Origin: Telmatospirillum siberiense
GTDB taxonomy: Bacteria; Pseudomonadota; Alphaproteobacteria; Rhodospirillales; Magnetospirillaceae
Assembly: GCF_002845745.1 (NCBI RefSeq)
Contig: NZ_PIUM01000030.1
Span: 1-64,000, forward strand
DNA length: 64,000 bases
Reading direction: 5' to 3'
In this document: positions 38,572-47,679 of the stretch, piece by piece
Layout: each line of letters starts with the position of its first letter
How positions within the stretch are numbered: the first letter of the stretch is position 1
Translations under genes and position numbers: made by a program
Notes under the pieces: model-generated
Databases searched by the model: none
The model's input: the letters and a program-made list of their open reading frames with translations, nothing else
What the model was told of the DNA's origin: nothing

Positions 38572-39303
38572 GTGGCTGAAAAAAAACTGTTCACTGCGGA
38601 GATGCAACGGCTCAAGACCATGGGAATGGCGCTTGCCGCGCCTCCCATCAGTGGCGACCTCTCTGAGGTCCTGGCCGCGATCAACGCCTTGCGGGAAGAA
38701 GTTCGGGGCATCAAACAGGGCGCTGGTGGCGAGGAAATCGTCGAGCAGGTGATTTCGGAAACCCCGAACGAGCGCAGCCGCGCCGAGGTGAACATGCTGA
38801 AGAACGAGGTCCGGGCCCTGTCCCTGGCCATTCAGCACACCAAGGCCGAAATCGCGGCGCTCCGTCCGCAGAATTCGGATGACGATCGACTGATCGCCGT
38901 CACCAACGAGTTGGACGCCATCGTCACTTCCACCGAGAGCGCGACCAACGGTATCCTGGAAGCGGCCGAGAAGATCGATACCTTGGCCGGGCAATTGCAG
39001 GCCCAGGCGACCGACGGCTTCGCCGGCCATGTTTCGGAAGACATCCGCGAGGCCGTGGTGGCGATTTTCGAGGCATGCAATTTCCAGGACATCACCGGTC
39101 AACGCATCACCAAGGTGGTGAAGACGCTCCAGTACATCGAAGATCGGGTCAATAAGATGATCGAGATCTGGGGGGCCGATACCTTCGAGGAACTGGATAC
39201 TCCGGCGGAGGTCAGTCCCGACGACGAGTCCCGTCTGCTTAACGGTCCCCAGTTGGAAAATCAGGGCGTCAGCCAGGACGATATCGACAAACTGTTCGGC
39301 TAG
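38572..39303 (+). CDS. cheZ: CheZ-type protein phosphatase
   Basis: A 243-residue mostly helical protein. The core ACNFQDITGQRITKVVKTLQ carries the CheZ Asp/Gln catalytic motif, and the tail SQDDIDKLFG resembles the C-terminal CheY-binding peptide. It would dephosphorylate CheY-P and reset chemotaxis. Starts at a GTG after a GGCAAGG sequence. CheZ occurs only in some alphaproteobacteria, so it is a useful lineage marker. No other che genes lie in the window apart from a chemoreceptor at 21.4 kb. Confidence 0.9.
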   Translation: MAEKKLFTAEMQRLKTMGMALAAPPISGDLSEVLAAINALREEVRGIKQGAGGEEIVEQVISETPNERSRAEVNMLKNEVRALSLAIQHTKAEIAALRPQNSDDDRLIAVTNELDAIVTSTESATNGILEAAEKIDTLAGQLQAQATDGFAGHVSEDIREAVVAIFEACNFQDITGQRITKVVKTLQYIEDRVNKMIEIWGADTFEELDTPAEVSPDDESRLLNGPQLENQGVSQDDIDKLFG

Positions 39304-39439
39304 TACCGCTGCTGCGGCCGGTTTCCGTCGTGGTGGCAAGGACTTGTTCCTCGCACCCTACTTTAGGTGGGAATGGCGGATTGCAATTCGCCATGGTATC
39401 TTGGTGACACCGAGATTGCACCAAAGAGAGGGGGCTGCC

Positions 39440-40123
39440 ATGCCCGACGTCCAAGAAGCAATCCAGGCCATCGTCAGCACAATCAACACCAGCGACGGCT
39501 CGCGTCTCGTTTCCCCGGAGCGGCCTGTTGTCTGTATTTCGCGCGATTGTGGAACCGGCGGCGACGAAGTCGCGCGGCTTCTGGCTGAACGACTAGGCGT
39601 TGACGTTTACGACCGCATCATTGTCGAGCGGATTTCCCAGCGTCTCGACGCCGAGCCGGAAACCATGCGGGCTCTCGACGCGGGGGCCAGTCATCTGCGG
39701 GATCTTTGGCTCTATTCGCTGGTGACGGGGCAAAATCTCAATGCGGACCACTATAAACGTCATCTGATCAACGTCATCGTCAGTATCGGGCGTAGTGGGG
39801 GCGTCATCCTGGGGCGGGGGGCGCATCTGATTCTGGCGAACAGCGGTGCGCTGCGCGTGCGGATCACCGGGTCGCACGACATCTGTGCCAGGCGGATCGC
39901 CGAAACCGAGGGCATCGATATCGAAGCTGCCCGTAAGCGGGTCGAGGAGGTCAATCACCATCGCGGAAAGTTTGTCTGGGACCATTTTCAGGAACGCTCG
40001 AACGATCCCCGGACTTTCGATCTGATCATCAATACCGATCATATTTCCGATCTTCAAAAGGTGGTGGACATGCTGATCGATGCGATGAAAATGATCCGTC
40101 CGCCGGTTCCGCAGCCGGTCTGA
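39440..40123 (+). CDS. Cytidylate-kinase-like P-loop protein
   Basis: A 227-residue protein with a P-loop-type start VVCISRDCGTGGDEVARLLA near residue 30-50 and the cytidylate-kinase-like fold. It also has VYDRIIVERISQRL, GGVILGRGAHLIL, and VEEVNHHRGKFVWDHF. The family (cytidylate kinase-like, Pfam CMK-2) is widespread in proteobacteria, but substrates are undetermined, and a true Cmk would be expected elsewhere. ATG at 39440 follows AGAGAGGGGGC, a strong site; the in-frame extension upstream is not conserved-looking. Confidence 0.8.
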   Translation: MPDVQEAIQAIVSTINTSDGSRLVSPERPVVCISRDCGTGGDEVARLLAERLGVDVYDRIIVERISQRLDAEPETMRALDAGASHLRDLWLYSLVTGQNLNADHYKRHLINVIVSIGRSGGVILGRGAHLILANSGALRVRITGSHDICARRIAETEGIDIEAARKRVEEVNHHRGKFVWDHFQERSNDPRTFDLIINTDHISDLQKVVDMLIDAMKMIRPPVPQPV

Positions 40124-40187
40124 GGCGGAAGCACCCGGGGCGAGGGCTGGCCGGCGGCTTTACGATGATGATGAAAGGCCCCAGCCG

Positions 40188-41201
40188 TTGGACTATCCGT
40201 TTGCCGACCCGCCTTCCTCCGGTCAGGTCATTGCGCTCGCGCCGGGGCTCCTGTGGTTGCGCATGCCGTTGCCGTTCGCTCTCGATCATATCAATCTCTG
40301 GCTGATCGAGGATGGCGGTTCCTGGGCCGTGGTCGATACCGGTGTTCCCGACGACAGGACAAGGAACTTATGGCGCGGCGTATTGGCTGGCCCCATGGCG
40401 GGGCGTCCCGTCTCCCGACTGCTCGTCAGTCATTTCCATCCCGATCATATGGGGCTGGCCGCCTGGTTCACCCGTAAATTCCCGGTCGTGATGGAAACGA
40501 CGCAGGCGGAGTGGCTTTATGGCCGCATGCTGAGCCTCGATACCGGAGAGGCCTTTCGGGAAGCATCGCTGAATTTTTACCGTGGGGCGGGGTTCGGTCC
40601 CGACCTGTTGACGCTTGTCGCCGAGCGGGGCAATGCCTACGGCGCGCGGATAAAACATATTCCAACGGTCTGCCGACGGCTTCGCGATGGCGACCGGCTG
40701 CACCTGGGCCCGCATGTCTGGCGGGTCATGGTGGGTGAGGGGCATGCCCCGGAAATGGCCTGCCTGTGGTGCGAAGAGAGGAATGTGTTGATCTCGGGCG
40801 ATCAGCTCCTGCCGTCGATCAGCCCCAATGTCAGTGTCTGGCCCAGCGAACCTGACGCCAATCCCCTCGGTCTGTTCTTGAAGTCTCTGGAAAAGTTCCG
40901 GGAACTGCCTGCCGATTGTCTGGTGCTTCCGTCGCATGGCCGGCCGTTTTTCGGGCTGCATGAGCGGATCGACGCTCTGCTTCGGCATCATCAGGACCGG
41001 CTGGCGGAAACGCTGGACGCCTGCAGGCGTCCGATATCGGCCTACGATTTACTGGCCATCATGTTTCCCCGCGAGCTCGATCACCACCAGCTTTTCTTCG
41101 CGATCGGGGAAAGCCTCGCCCATCTCCATTATCTGGTGGAGGGAGGCCTGCTTGGCCGTACCATCGATGGAATGGGCATTCACCGGTTTCATCGGATCTG
41201 A
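40188..41201 (+). CDS. MBL-fold metallohydrolase
   Basis: A 337-residue hydrolase with the dinuclear metal motif SHFHPDHMG near 85, GEGHAPEMACLW and GDQLLPSISPNV, then a C-terminal helical region (SHGRPFFGLHERIDALLRHHQDRL) that appears in glyoxalase/lactonase-like MBL proteins. The TTG at 40188 is the only in-frame start near the domain; the three ATGs at 40165-40173 are in another frame. Substrate unknown. Confidence 0.85.
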   Translation: MDYPFADPPSSGQVIALAPGLLWLRMPLPFALDHINLWLIEDGGSWAVVDTGVPDDRTRNLWRGVLAGPMAGRPVSRLLVSHFHPDHMGLAAWFTRKFPVVMETTQAEWLYGRMLSLDTGEAFREASLNFYRGAGFGPDLLTLVAERGNAYGARIKHIPTVCRRLRDGDRLHLGPHVWRVMVGEGHAPEMACLWCEERNVLISGDQLLPSISPNVSVWPSEPDANPLGLFLKSLEKFRELPADCLVLPSHGRPFFGLHERIDALLRHHQDRLAETLDACRRPISAYDLLAIMFPRELDHHQLFFAIGESLAHLHYLVEGGLLGRTIDGMGIHRFHRI

Positions 41202-41243
41202 GGGCGAGAGCGGTTTTCGATCGTATTGGATCATCGTTTTTTC

Positions 41244-41303
41244 CGTCACCCCCGGACTTGATCCGGGGGTCCATGGATTGCCGGGTCAAGCCCGGCAATG
41301 ACG
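41244..41303. repeat. Double-hairpin intergenic repeat
   Basis: A 60-base unit bounded by CGTCA/TGACG and made of two perfect 9-bp hairpins: ACCCCCGGA-5-TCCGGGGGT and ATTGCCGGG-5-CCCGGCAAT. It lies between two convergent genes and could also act as a transcription end. Elements of this form are common in Rhodospirillales genomes. Confidence 0.75.
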
Positions 41304-41362
41304 GTTTTGGGTTGTGCTCACCACTCAAATGAGGCGACGCACGATCCGTGCCGGACAGCCGT

Positions 41363-41383
41363 GGGTCAAGCCCGGCAATGACG
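41363..41383. repeat. Partial second copy of the intergenic repeat
   Basis: A 21-base exact copy of the right end of the neighbouring element (41283-41303), ending CAATGACG. It suggests local duplication or decay of a second unit in the same gap. Confidence 0.7.
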
Positions 41384-41459
41384 AAAGGGTAAGTGACCCA
41401 ACGTGGTCGCAAATTGCTCGAGCCCCCCGCCCGCCGCAACGGAGGCGGGGGGGAACCGA

Positions 41460-43373
41460 TCAGGCCCTCGCCGGGGCCTGGATGCCGGATTGTCCGATGG
41501 TGGCCAGAACCTGGGCGACGATATTGGAGGCGTTCAGGCCCGCCTTGTCATACTGGACATGGGGTGAGTCATGATCGAGGAAGACGTCGGGCAGAACCAT
41601 CGGGCGCACCTTGAGACCGGTTTCCAGCAGCCCGGCATGGGCGAGGAAATGCAGGACCTGGCTTGAGAAGCCTCCGATCGACCCCTCCTCGACGGTGATG
41701 AGCAAGGCGTGATTCATCGCCAGACGGCGAATGAGATCCTCGTCCAGGGGTTTGGCGAAGCGGGCGTCCGCCACCGTCGTCGACAGGCCGCGCGCGGCCA
41801 GTTCGTCGGCGGCCTTCAGACATTCGCCCAGGCGCGTGCCCAGCGACAACAGGGCGACCGTGGTCCCTTCCTGGATGATCCGGCCCTTGCCGATGGGCAG
41901 CACCTGACCGCGTTCCGGCAATTCGACGCCGACCCCCTCGCCCCGCGGATAGCGGAAGGCCGAGACCCGGTCGTCGATGGCCGCGGCGGTGGCCACCATA
42001 TGCATCAGTTCGGCCTCGTCGGCCGGCGACATCAGGACGATATCGGGCAGACAACTCAGAAAGGCCAGGTCGAAGCTGCCGGCATGGGTGGCTCCATCAG
42101 CGCCGACCAGTCCGGCGCGGTCGATGGCGAAACGCACCGGCAGATGTTGCAGGACCGCGTCATGGACCAACTGGTCATAGCCGCGCTGCAGGAAGGTCGA
42201 ATAAAGCGCGCAGAACGGCTTGAAGCCTTCGCTGGCCAAGCCGGCGGCGAAAGTTACCGCATGTTGTTCGGCGATGCCGACATCGAAACAGCGCTTCGGG
42301 TAGGCCGTCTGGAACTTGTCCAATCCGGTTCCCGCCGGCATCGCCGCGGTGATGGCGACGATTCTCTCGTCATGCCGGGCTTCTTCCAGCAATGCCTTGG
42401 AAAAGACCGAGGTATAGGAGGGGGCATTGGCCTTCGGCTTGGCCAGCGCGCCGGTCACCACATCGAACTTGCCGACGCCGTGATATTTGTCGCTCGCCGC
42501 TTCGGCCGGAGCGTAGCCATGCCCCTTCTTGGTCACCACATGCACCAAAATCGGCGCCGCATCGCCGGCATTGCGCACGTTCTTCAGCACGGGAACCAGA
42601 TGCTCAAGGTTATGCCCGTCGACCGGGCCGACATAATAGAATCCCAGTTCCTCGAACAAGGTGCCGCCGGCAACCATGCCGCGGGCAAATTCCTCGGCAC
42701 GGCGCGCCGCCCGTTCCAGCGGCGGCGGGAACATGGAGGCCAGATCCTTGAGCAAATGGCGCAGCGAACGGTAGGATTTCGACGACAGCAGACGCGAGAG
42801 ATAGTTGCTCATCGCGCCGACCGGCGGGGCGATCGACATGTCGTTGTCGTTCAGGATGACCACCAGGCGCGAATGCATGGCGCCGGCATTGTTCAAGGCC
42901 TCATAGGCCATTCCCGCACTCATCGCGCCATCGCCGATCACGGCGACGACATGGTTCGAGGCGCCTTTCAGATCGCGGCCGACGGCCATACCCAGTCCAG
43001 CGGAAATGCTGGTCGAGGAGTGTCCGGCGCCGAAGGGGTCGTAGGCGCTTTCCGTGCGCTTGGTGAAGCCCGACAGTCCGCCGCCTTGACGCAGCGTGCG
43101 CATCCTTTCGCGCCGGCCGGTCAAAATCTTATGCGGATAGGCTTGATGGCCGACATCCCAGATTATCCGGTCATCCGGCGTGGCGAACACGTGATGCAAG
43201 GCCACCGTCAGTTCGACGACGCCGAGACCCGCGCCCAGATGTCCTCCGGTCAGCGAGACGGATTCGATCATGTCGTGGCGAACCTCGTCCGCCAACTGGG
43301 TCAGTTCCTCAATGCTCATGCCCCGGATATCAGAGGGGTCCAGAACCTTGTCCAACAATGGTCTCTTGCTCAT
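41460..43373 (-). CDS. dxs: 1-deoxy-D-xylulose-5-phosphate synthase
   Basis: This 637-residue thiamine-diphosphate enzyme makes DXP from pyruvate and glyceraldehyde 3-phosphate, the entry to the MEP isoprenoid pathway. It begins [13 protein letters not shown]. It has [31 protein letters not shown], and [20 protein letters not shown], the ThDP site. [15 protein letters not shown] is also present. ATG at 43373 is the most natural start. Downstream of ispA by 16 bases. Confidence 0.97.
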   Translation of the reverse strand: MSKRPLLDKVLDPSDIRGMSIEELTQLADEVRHDMIESVSLTGGHLGAGLGVVELTVALHHVFATPDDRIIWDVGHQAYPHKILTGRRERMRTLRQGGGLSGFTKRTESAYDPFGAGHSSTSISAGLGMAVGRDLKGASNHVVAVIGDGAMSAGMAYEALNNAGAMHSRLVVILNDNDMSIAPPVGAMSNYLSRLLSSKSYRSLRHLLKDLASMFPPPLERAARRAEEFARGMVAGGTLFEELGFYYVGPVDGHNLEHLVPVLKNVRNAGDAAPILVHVVTKKGHGYAPAEAASDKYHGVGKFDVVTGALAKPKANAPSYTSVFSKALLEEARHDERIVAITAAMPAGTGLDKFQTAYPKRCFDVGIAEQHAVTFAAGLASEGFKPFCALYSTFLQRGYDQLVHDAVLQHLPVRFAIDRAGLVGADGATHAGSFDLAFLSCLPDIVLMSPADEAELMHMVATAAAIDDRVSAFRYPRGEGVGVELPERGQVLPIGKGRIIQEGTTVALLSLGTRLGECLKAADELAARGLSTTVADARFAKPLDEDLIRRLAMNHALLITVEEGSIGGFSSQVLHFLAHAGLLETGLKVRPMVLPDVFLDHDSPHVQYDKAGLNASNIVAQVLATIGQSGIQAPARA

Positions 43374-43389
43374 CGGTGTCACCAACTCA

Positions 43390-44277
43390 TCACAGGCTGC
43401 GTTCTACGACGAAGCGTGCGGCCTCGCGCAGCAGATCGGCCTTGTCATCGAAACAGTCGAGGTGCTGAGCCGCTTGCCGCGACAGCATCTCGGCCTGAGC
43501 TCGAGCCCGTTCGATACCCAGTAGCGAAACGAAGGTCGCCTTGCCCGCCTCGGCGTCCTTGCGTAAACCCTTGCCCACTTTTTCCGGATCGCCTTCGACG
43601 TCCAGAAGATCGTCGGCGATCTGGAACGCCAATCCGAGATCGTGGGCATAGGCCTTGAGGGCCTGACGCAATTGCCAGGCGGCCTTGCCGAGGATGGCGC
43701 CGGCTTCGCAGGAAAAATCGATCAGGCGACCGGTCTTCAGATTTTGCAGCCGGGTCACCGCCTGGACGTCCATGTCGAGTTCCGCGGCCCGAAGGTCGAA
43801 CATCTGCCCGCCGACCATGCCTTGGCCGCCGGCGGCCAGCGCCAGCTCCCGGACCAGTTCGCAACGAACCTGGGGGTCGGAATGGGTGTTGGGGCCGGCC
43901 ACGACCTCGAACGACTTGGTCAGCAGGGCATCCCCGGCCAAAATCGCCGTGGCCTCGTCGAAGGCCTTGTGACAGGTGGGGCGTCCGCGCCGCAAATCGT
44001 CGTCGTCCATGGCAGGCAAGTCGTCATGGACCAATGAATAACAGTGGACCATTTCAATGGCTGCGGCGACACGGATGGCCGCCTCCTCGGCGACGTTGAA
44101 CAGGCGCGACGTCTGCAGAACGAAAAACGGACGAAGCCGCTTGCCGCCGTCGAGCGTCGAATAACGCATGGCCTCGATGAGGCGGTTTTCCGGTCCTTCG
44201 ACCAACGGCAATAGTCGGTCGAGTTCCGCATTAACCGCAGTGGCGGTGTCAGCGAGGGCGGCCTTCAATGTGGTCAC
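43390..44277 (-). CDS. ispA: Polyprenyl (farnesyl) diphosphate synthase
   Basis: This 295-residue prenyltransferase extends isoprenoid chains. The first Asp-rich motif is [17 protein letters not shown] and the second is [13 protein letters not shown]. The length and motif spacing match FPP/GGPP synthases of proteobacteria. It lies between xseB and dxs, a conserved proteobacterial arrangement. Confidence 0.96.
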   Translation of the reverse strand: MTTLKAALADTATAVNAELDRLLPLVEGPENRLIEAMRYSTLDGGKRLRPFFVLQTSRLFNVAEEAAIRVAAAIEMVHCYSLVHDDLPAMDDDDLRRGRPTCHKAFDEATAILAGDALLTKSFEVVAGPNTHSDPQVRCELVRELALAAGGQGMVGGQMFDLRAAELDMDVQAVTRLQNLKTGRLIDFSCEAGAILGKAAWQLRQALKAYAHDLGLAFQIADDLLDVEGDPEKVGKGLRKDAEAGKATFVSLLGIERARAQAEMLSRQAAQHLDCFDDKADLLREAARFVVERSL

Positions 44278-44292
44278 AGCGATTTACTTCCT

Positions 44293-44538
44293 TTACCCGA
44301 TATCGGCGGGTTGGGTGGAGAGGATGCCTTCCGGGCCGAGCACGATACTTTCGACGCGCGCCTGGGCTTCCGCCAGTTTGCCTTCGCAATGGCGTTTCAG
44401 GGCGATGCCGCGGGTATAGGCATCGATCGCCTCGTCGAGCCGGCCTTTGCCCTCCTCCAACTGGCGGACGATGCGCTCAAGCTCGCCGAGCGCGTCTTCG
44501 AAGCTCAAGGCCGCAATGTCGGTGGGCAACTCTACCAA
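44293..44538 (-). CDS. xseB: Exodeoxyribonuclease VII small subunit
   Basis: An 81-residue helical protein with ALSFEDALGELERIVRQLE and the RLDEAIDAYTRGIALKRHCE motif typical of XseB, which partners with XseA for single-stranded DNA degradation. The large subunit gene is not in the window. The gap to ispA is 15 bases. Confidence 0.95.
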   Translation of the reverse strand: MVELPTDIAALSFEDALGELERIVRQLEEGKGRLDEAIDAYTRGIALKRHCEGKLAEAQARVESIVLGPEGILSTQPADIG

Positions 44539-45047
44539 CGCTCCACTCCCGGATGAAAGGGCGGCAGTTTACGCCGTCGTGTCAAAGCCCGCAACAAGGG
44601 CGGGCGGAAAAGTCACAATGTGATCGATTTGCTGCTGGGCGCTGCTGGCTGGGGCACAGCGCGCGCGAAAAGGTCATAACTCTCTTCGGTGGCGGATGCC
44701 AGCCAGATTTAAAAAATGTGACAATTCGGACGTCTTTTTTGCCGATCACTCGGGGCGGTGGGCGCTCGGGGCGGGGGGGGCTGGTGGTTCCGGGCGATAT
44801 GGACATTTAAAGTTCCGCATGGAGTCTGTCGTGGAGATAAAATTGCCGGATTATCTGTTTTTACGCAATTTATAAAAATTTTATGACGTCCTGCTGTTCG
44901 GATTCTGACGGATGGTGACCATATCCTCCGTCAGAATCCGAACACTATTCAATGAGTTGGTGGGTCTATTCACCCGACGCTTGGGAAACAGGCGTCGGGA
45001 TCGGACCACTAGCCATTCGGCCACGGCTTCGGCATCATGCGCCGATC
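44539..45047. other. Gene-free gap between xseB and tlyA
   Basis: About 510 bases without a gene I can support. The stretch 44820-44890 is AT-rich. It contains a striking perfect inverted repeat near 44896-44943 and otherwise nothing recognisable. The tlyA frame stays open up to 44952 but without S4-domain character. Promoters for both xseB and tlyA should lie here. Confidence 0.45.
44896..44943. repeat. Perfect 17-bp inverted repeat with 14-base loop
   Basis: GTTCGGATTCTGACGGA at 44896-44912 pairs exactly with 44927-44943. The loop contains GGTGACC, so the whole unit is nearly two-fold symmetric. It is not followed by a T-run. It may be a transposon remnant, an RNA structure or a protein binding site. 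Confidence 0.7.
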
Positions 45048-45794
45048 ATGACGAAGAAAAGATTGGACCAATTGCTTGTCGACCGTGGTCTGGTGGAAAG
45101 CCGGGCCCGCGCACAAGCCCTGGTGATGGCGGGCTTGGTGTTTTCGGGCGAGAGGCGTCTCGACAAGCCGGGGGTGTCCGTGGCCGAAGAGCTCGCCATC
45201 GAATTGCGAGGCCAGGATCATCCGTGGGTATCGCGCGGTGGTTTGAAGCTCGCCAAAGCCATCGAGGCGTTCACCATCGATCCGACGGGGCTGACCGCCA
45301 TCGATGTCGGGGCCTCGACCGGGGGCTTCACGGACGTGCTGCTGACCCATGGCGCGGCCAAGGTTTATGCGGTCGACGTCGGACATGGCCAGCTGGCCTG
45401 GAAGCTGCGGAATGATCCCAGGGTGGTGGTGCTGGAACGGGTTAACGCCCGCCATCTGTCCGTCGAGCAGATTCCCGAGCCGGTCGACATGGTCGTCTGC
45501 GACGCGAGTTTCATCGGGCTTGAAGTGGTGCTGCCGGCCGCGCTCGCCCTGACCAAGCCGCATGCCTGGCTGGCCGCCTTGATCAAGCCGCAGTTCGAGG
45601 TGGGGAAGGGGCGGGTCGGCAAGGGCGGCGTGGTGAGGGAACCCGAGCTTCATGCCGAGGTCTGCGAGCGCATCCGCGACTGGTTGTCGGCCCTTCCCGA
45701 GTGGACGGTGCGGGGCATCGTCGAAAGCCCGATCACCGGCCCCGAGGGAAACAAGGAATTCCTCATCGTCGGTCAAAAGTCGCCGCCGGGGTGA
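45048..45794 (+). CDS. tlyA: TlyA family rRNA (cytidine-2'-O)-methyltransferase
   Basis: This 248-residue protein pairs an N-terminal S4 RNA-binding domain (KRLDQLLVDRGLVESRARAQ) with a SAM-dependent FtsJ-like methyltransferase (IDVGASTGGFTDVLL, VVCDASFIGL). Relatives 2'-O-methylate rRNA in both subunits, or are hemolysin-annotated. The 45048 ATG begins MTKKRLDQLL and matches the domain start. The usual length is 240-270. Confidence 0.93.
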   Translation: MTKKRLDQLLVDRGLVESRARAQALVMAGLVFSGERRLDKPGVSVAEELAIELRGQDHPWVSRGGLKLAKAIEAFTIDPTGLTAIDVGASTGGFTDVLLTHGAAKVYAVDVGHGQLAWKLRNDPRVVVLERVNARHLSVEQIPEPVDMVVCDASFIGLEVVLPAALALTKPHAWLAALIKPQFEVGKGRVGKGGVVREPELHAEVCERIRDWLSALPEWTVRGIVESPITGPEGNKEFLIVGQKSPPG

Positions 45795-45797
45795 GAT

Positions 45798-47087
45798 CTA
45801 TTCCGCCGCCTGCTGCGCCGGCGTGGGGCGTCGCGTGAGATGCGCGGTGCCCAGCAGGACCAGGGCGATGGCCACGCAAGCGGCGCCGGCGATCAGGAAT
45901 GCGTGCAGATAGGTGTCGAGTTCCGCGCGCAGCAGCCCCGCGCCGAAGGCCGCCGCCGCCGCCCCCATCTGATGGCCGGCGGAAATCCAGCCGAACAGGA
46001 TGGCCGCGTCGCGATCGCCGAATTCCTCCGTGGCGAGCCGGACCGTCGGCGGTACCGTGGCGATCCAATCCAGTCCGTAGAAGACGGCGAAGATCGACAA
46101 TTCGAAGAAATTGAAATCGGAGAAGGGCAGGAAGAGCAGGGAAAGGCCCCGAAGCCCGTAATACCAGGCCAGCAGCATCCGATTGTTGTAGCGATCGGAA
46201 AGCCAGCCCGACACCGTCGTGCCGACCAGGTCGAACAGGCCCATGGCCGCCAGCAACCCCGCCGCCCTGACTTCCGGCAGGCCGTGGTCCAGGCAAAGAG
46301 CGATGAGGTGGGTGCCGATCAGCCCATTCGTGGACAGGCCGCAGATGAAGAAACTGCTCCATAACAGCCAGAAAACCGGTTTGCGGATGCCGCGTCCCAA
46401 GGCCTGGAAGGCGTTGGCCAGCGGATTGCCCTGACTTGGCGGGTCCCGGTCGTTTTCTTCCGCCCCATAGGCCCGCAGCCCAACATCGGACGGTCGTTCG
46501 GGGACCAGCAGGAACACCACGGGAATCACCAGGGCGGTGGCGCCCGCCACGATCAGGGTGGCCAGCCGCCAGCCCTCGATTTCGATCATGTGGGCCAGCA
46601 GGGGGAGAAAGACCAGTTGGCCGGTCGCGGTGCTGGCCGTCAGCAAGCCCATGGCCAGGCCTCGACGCTTTCTGAACCAGCGGTTCACCACCGTCGCGCC
46701 GAGGACCAGGGCGACGGTTCCCGTTCCCAAGCCGGTCAGGACACCCCAGGTCAGGACCATCTGCCAGGGAGTCCGAACCAATGTCGTCGAGGCCACGGCC
46801 AGCGACAGCATGGTAAGCGCGCCCAGCAGCGTTTTCCGAATGCCGAAACGTTGCATGACGGCGGCCGCGAAGGGGCCGGTGAGGCCGTAAAGGGCGATGC
46901 CGACCGATATGGCGAAGGAGATGGTCGTGCGGTCCCATCCCATGTCGTTCATCAGGGGCACCAGCAGAACGCCTGGGGTGCCGCGCACTCCGGCGGCCGT
47001 CAGCAGGGCCAGGAAAACGACTCCGGCGACGATCCAGGCATAGTGGAATTTCCGTTCAATCCGGCGCGCCAGAGCCTGTATCGGCAT
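45798..47087 (-). CDS. MFS transporter
   Basis: A 429-residue 12-helix major facilitator superfamily protein. Motif-like positions include GLTGPFAAAVMQRFGIRKT after helix 2 and GLFDLVGTTVSGWLSDRYNNR between helices 8 and 9. The substrate is unknown; the group resembles oxalate/formate-antiporter-like (OFA/monocarboxylate) carriers. Its stop lies 4 bases from the tlyA stop. It is divergent from a MarR regulator with a palindrome between them, so it is probably MarR-controlled. Confidence 0.88.
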   Translation of the reverse strand: MPIQALARRIERKFHYAWIVAGVVFLALLTAAGVRGTPGVLLVPLMNDMGWDRTTISFAISVGIALYGLTGPFAAAVMQRFGIRKTLLGALTMLSLAVASTTLVRTPWQMVLTWGVLTGLGTGTVALVLGATVVNRWFRKRRGLAMGLLTASTATGQLVFLPLLAHMIEIEGWRLATLIVAGATALVIPVVFLLVPERPSDVGLRAYGAEENDRDPPSQGNPLANAFQALGRGIRKPVFWLLWSSFFICGLSTNGLIGTHLIALCLDHGLPEVRAAGLLAAMGLFDLVGTTVSGWLSDRYNNRMLLAWYYGLRGLSLLFLPFSDFNFFELSIFAVFYGLDWIATVPPTVRLATEEFGDRDAAILFGWISAGHQMGAAAAAFGAGLLRAELDTYLHAFLIAGAACVAIALVLLGTAHLTRRPTPAQQAAE

Positions 47088-47112
47088 TCGGGGGAATCCT
47101 TGACCGCTGATT

Positions 47113-47130
47113 TATGTGCATATACACATA
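47113..47130. promoter_or_regulatory. Candidate MarR operator
   Basis: TATGTG-6-CACATA, a symmetric 18-base site 26 bases before the MFS start and about 100 bases before the MarR gene. The spacing and symmetry suit a winged-helix MarR dimer acting on both promoters. Confidence 0.6.
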
Positions 47131-47231
47131 TTCATCGGCGGGGAAGGCGTCAATCCTTGTTTCGAACACATTTTCTGATTCGATTGAGCCATTATGGCGA
47201 TGACGCGGTGATTTCCGGATGGCATTCCAGG

Positions 47232-47675
47232 ATGATGGGTGAAGCGGCCCCCAAAGGGTGCACTTGTTTTCGGTTGCGGCGGACCACCCGGTCGATGACG
47301 CGGCTCTACGATGCTCATCTGAAGGTGGTGGATCTGACGCTTACGCAATATTCCGTACTTGCCAAGCTGACCGGCGATGTGGCGCCGGACATGCATCGGC
47401 TGGCGGCGGTGATGGGAATGGATCGGACGTCCCTGTCCCGGACGTTGGCGCCGTTGGAGGCTCGGGGATTGATCGAATCGGCGCCGGGAGACGATCGCCG
47501 GAGCAGGATCGTCCGCCTCACCGAAACCGGGAAGCTCCTCCACCGGGAGGCGGAACACCATTGGCGGGCCGCGCAGGACGAAATCCGTGAGCGCATGGGG
47601 GGGCGGGATCTCGCCCAGTTGCATCGGTTGCTTGATCTGGTGTGCGAACGACTGGCCGCCGATCCATCGGAATGA
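47232..47675 (+). CDS. MarR family transcriptional regulator
   Basis: A 147-residue winged-helix repressor. It starts MMGEAAPKGCTCFRLRR, where the CTCFRLRR pattern occurs in a group of MarR proteins. The recognition part is VMGMDRTSLSRTLAPLEARGLI and the wing APGDDRRSRIVRLTETG. The exact start is unclear (47208 GTG, 47232 or 47235), as none has a good ribosome binding site. It likely regulates the divergent MFS transporter and itself. Confidence 0.87.
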   Translation: MMGEAAPKGCTCFRLRRTTRSMTRLYDAHLKVVDLTLTQYSVLAKLTGDVAPDMHRLAAVMGMDRTSLSRTLAPLEARGLIESAPGDDRRSRIVRLTETGKLLHREAEHHWRAAQDEIRERMGGRDLAQLHRLLDLVCERLAADPSE

Positions 47676-47679
47676 TGGG

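Noticed and set aside
41709-43658. 649-residue plus-strand frame opposite dxs and ispA
   Set aside because: Covered by two well-supported minus-strand enzymes; no recognisable domain.
45763-46938. 391-residue minus-strand alternative to the MFS transporter
   Set aside because: Out of frame with clear 12-helix pattern of the MFS gene; Arg/Pro/Gly-rich composition typical of shadow frames.
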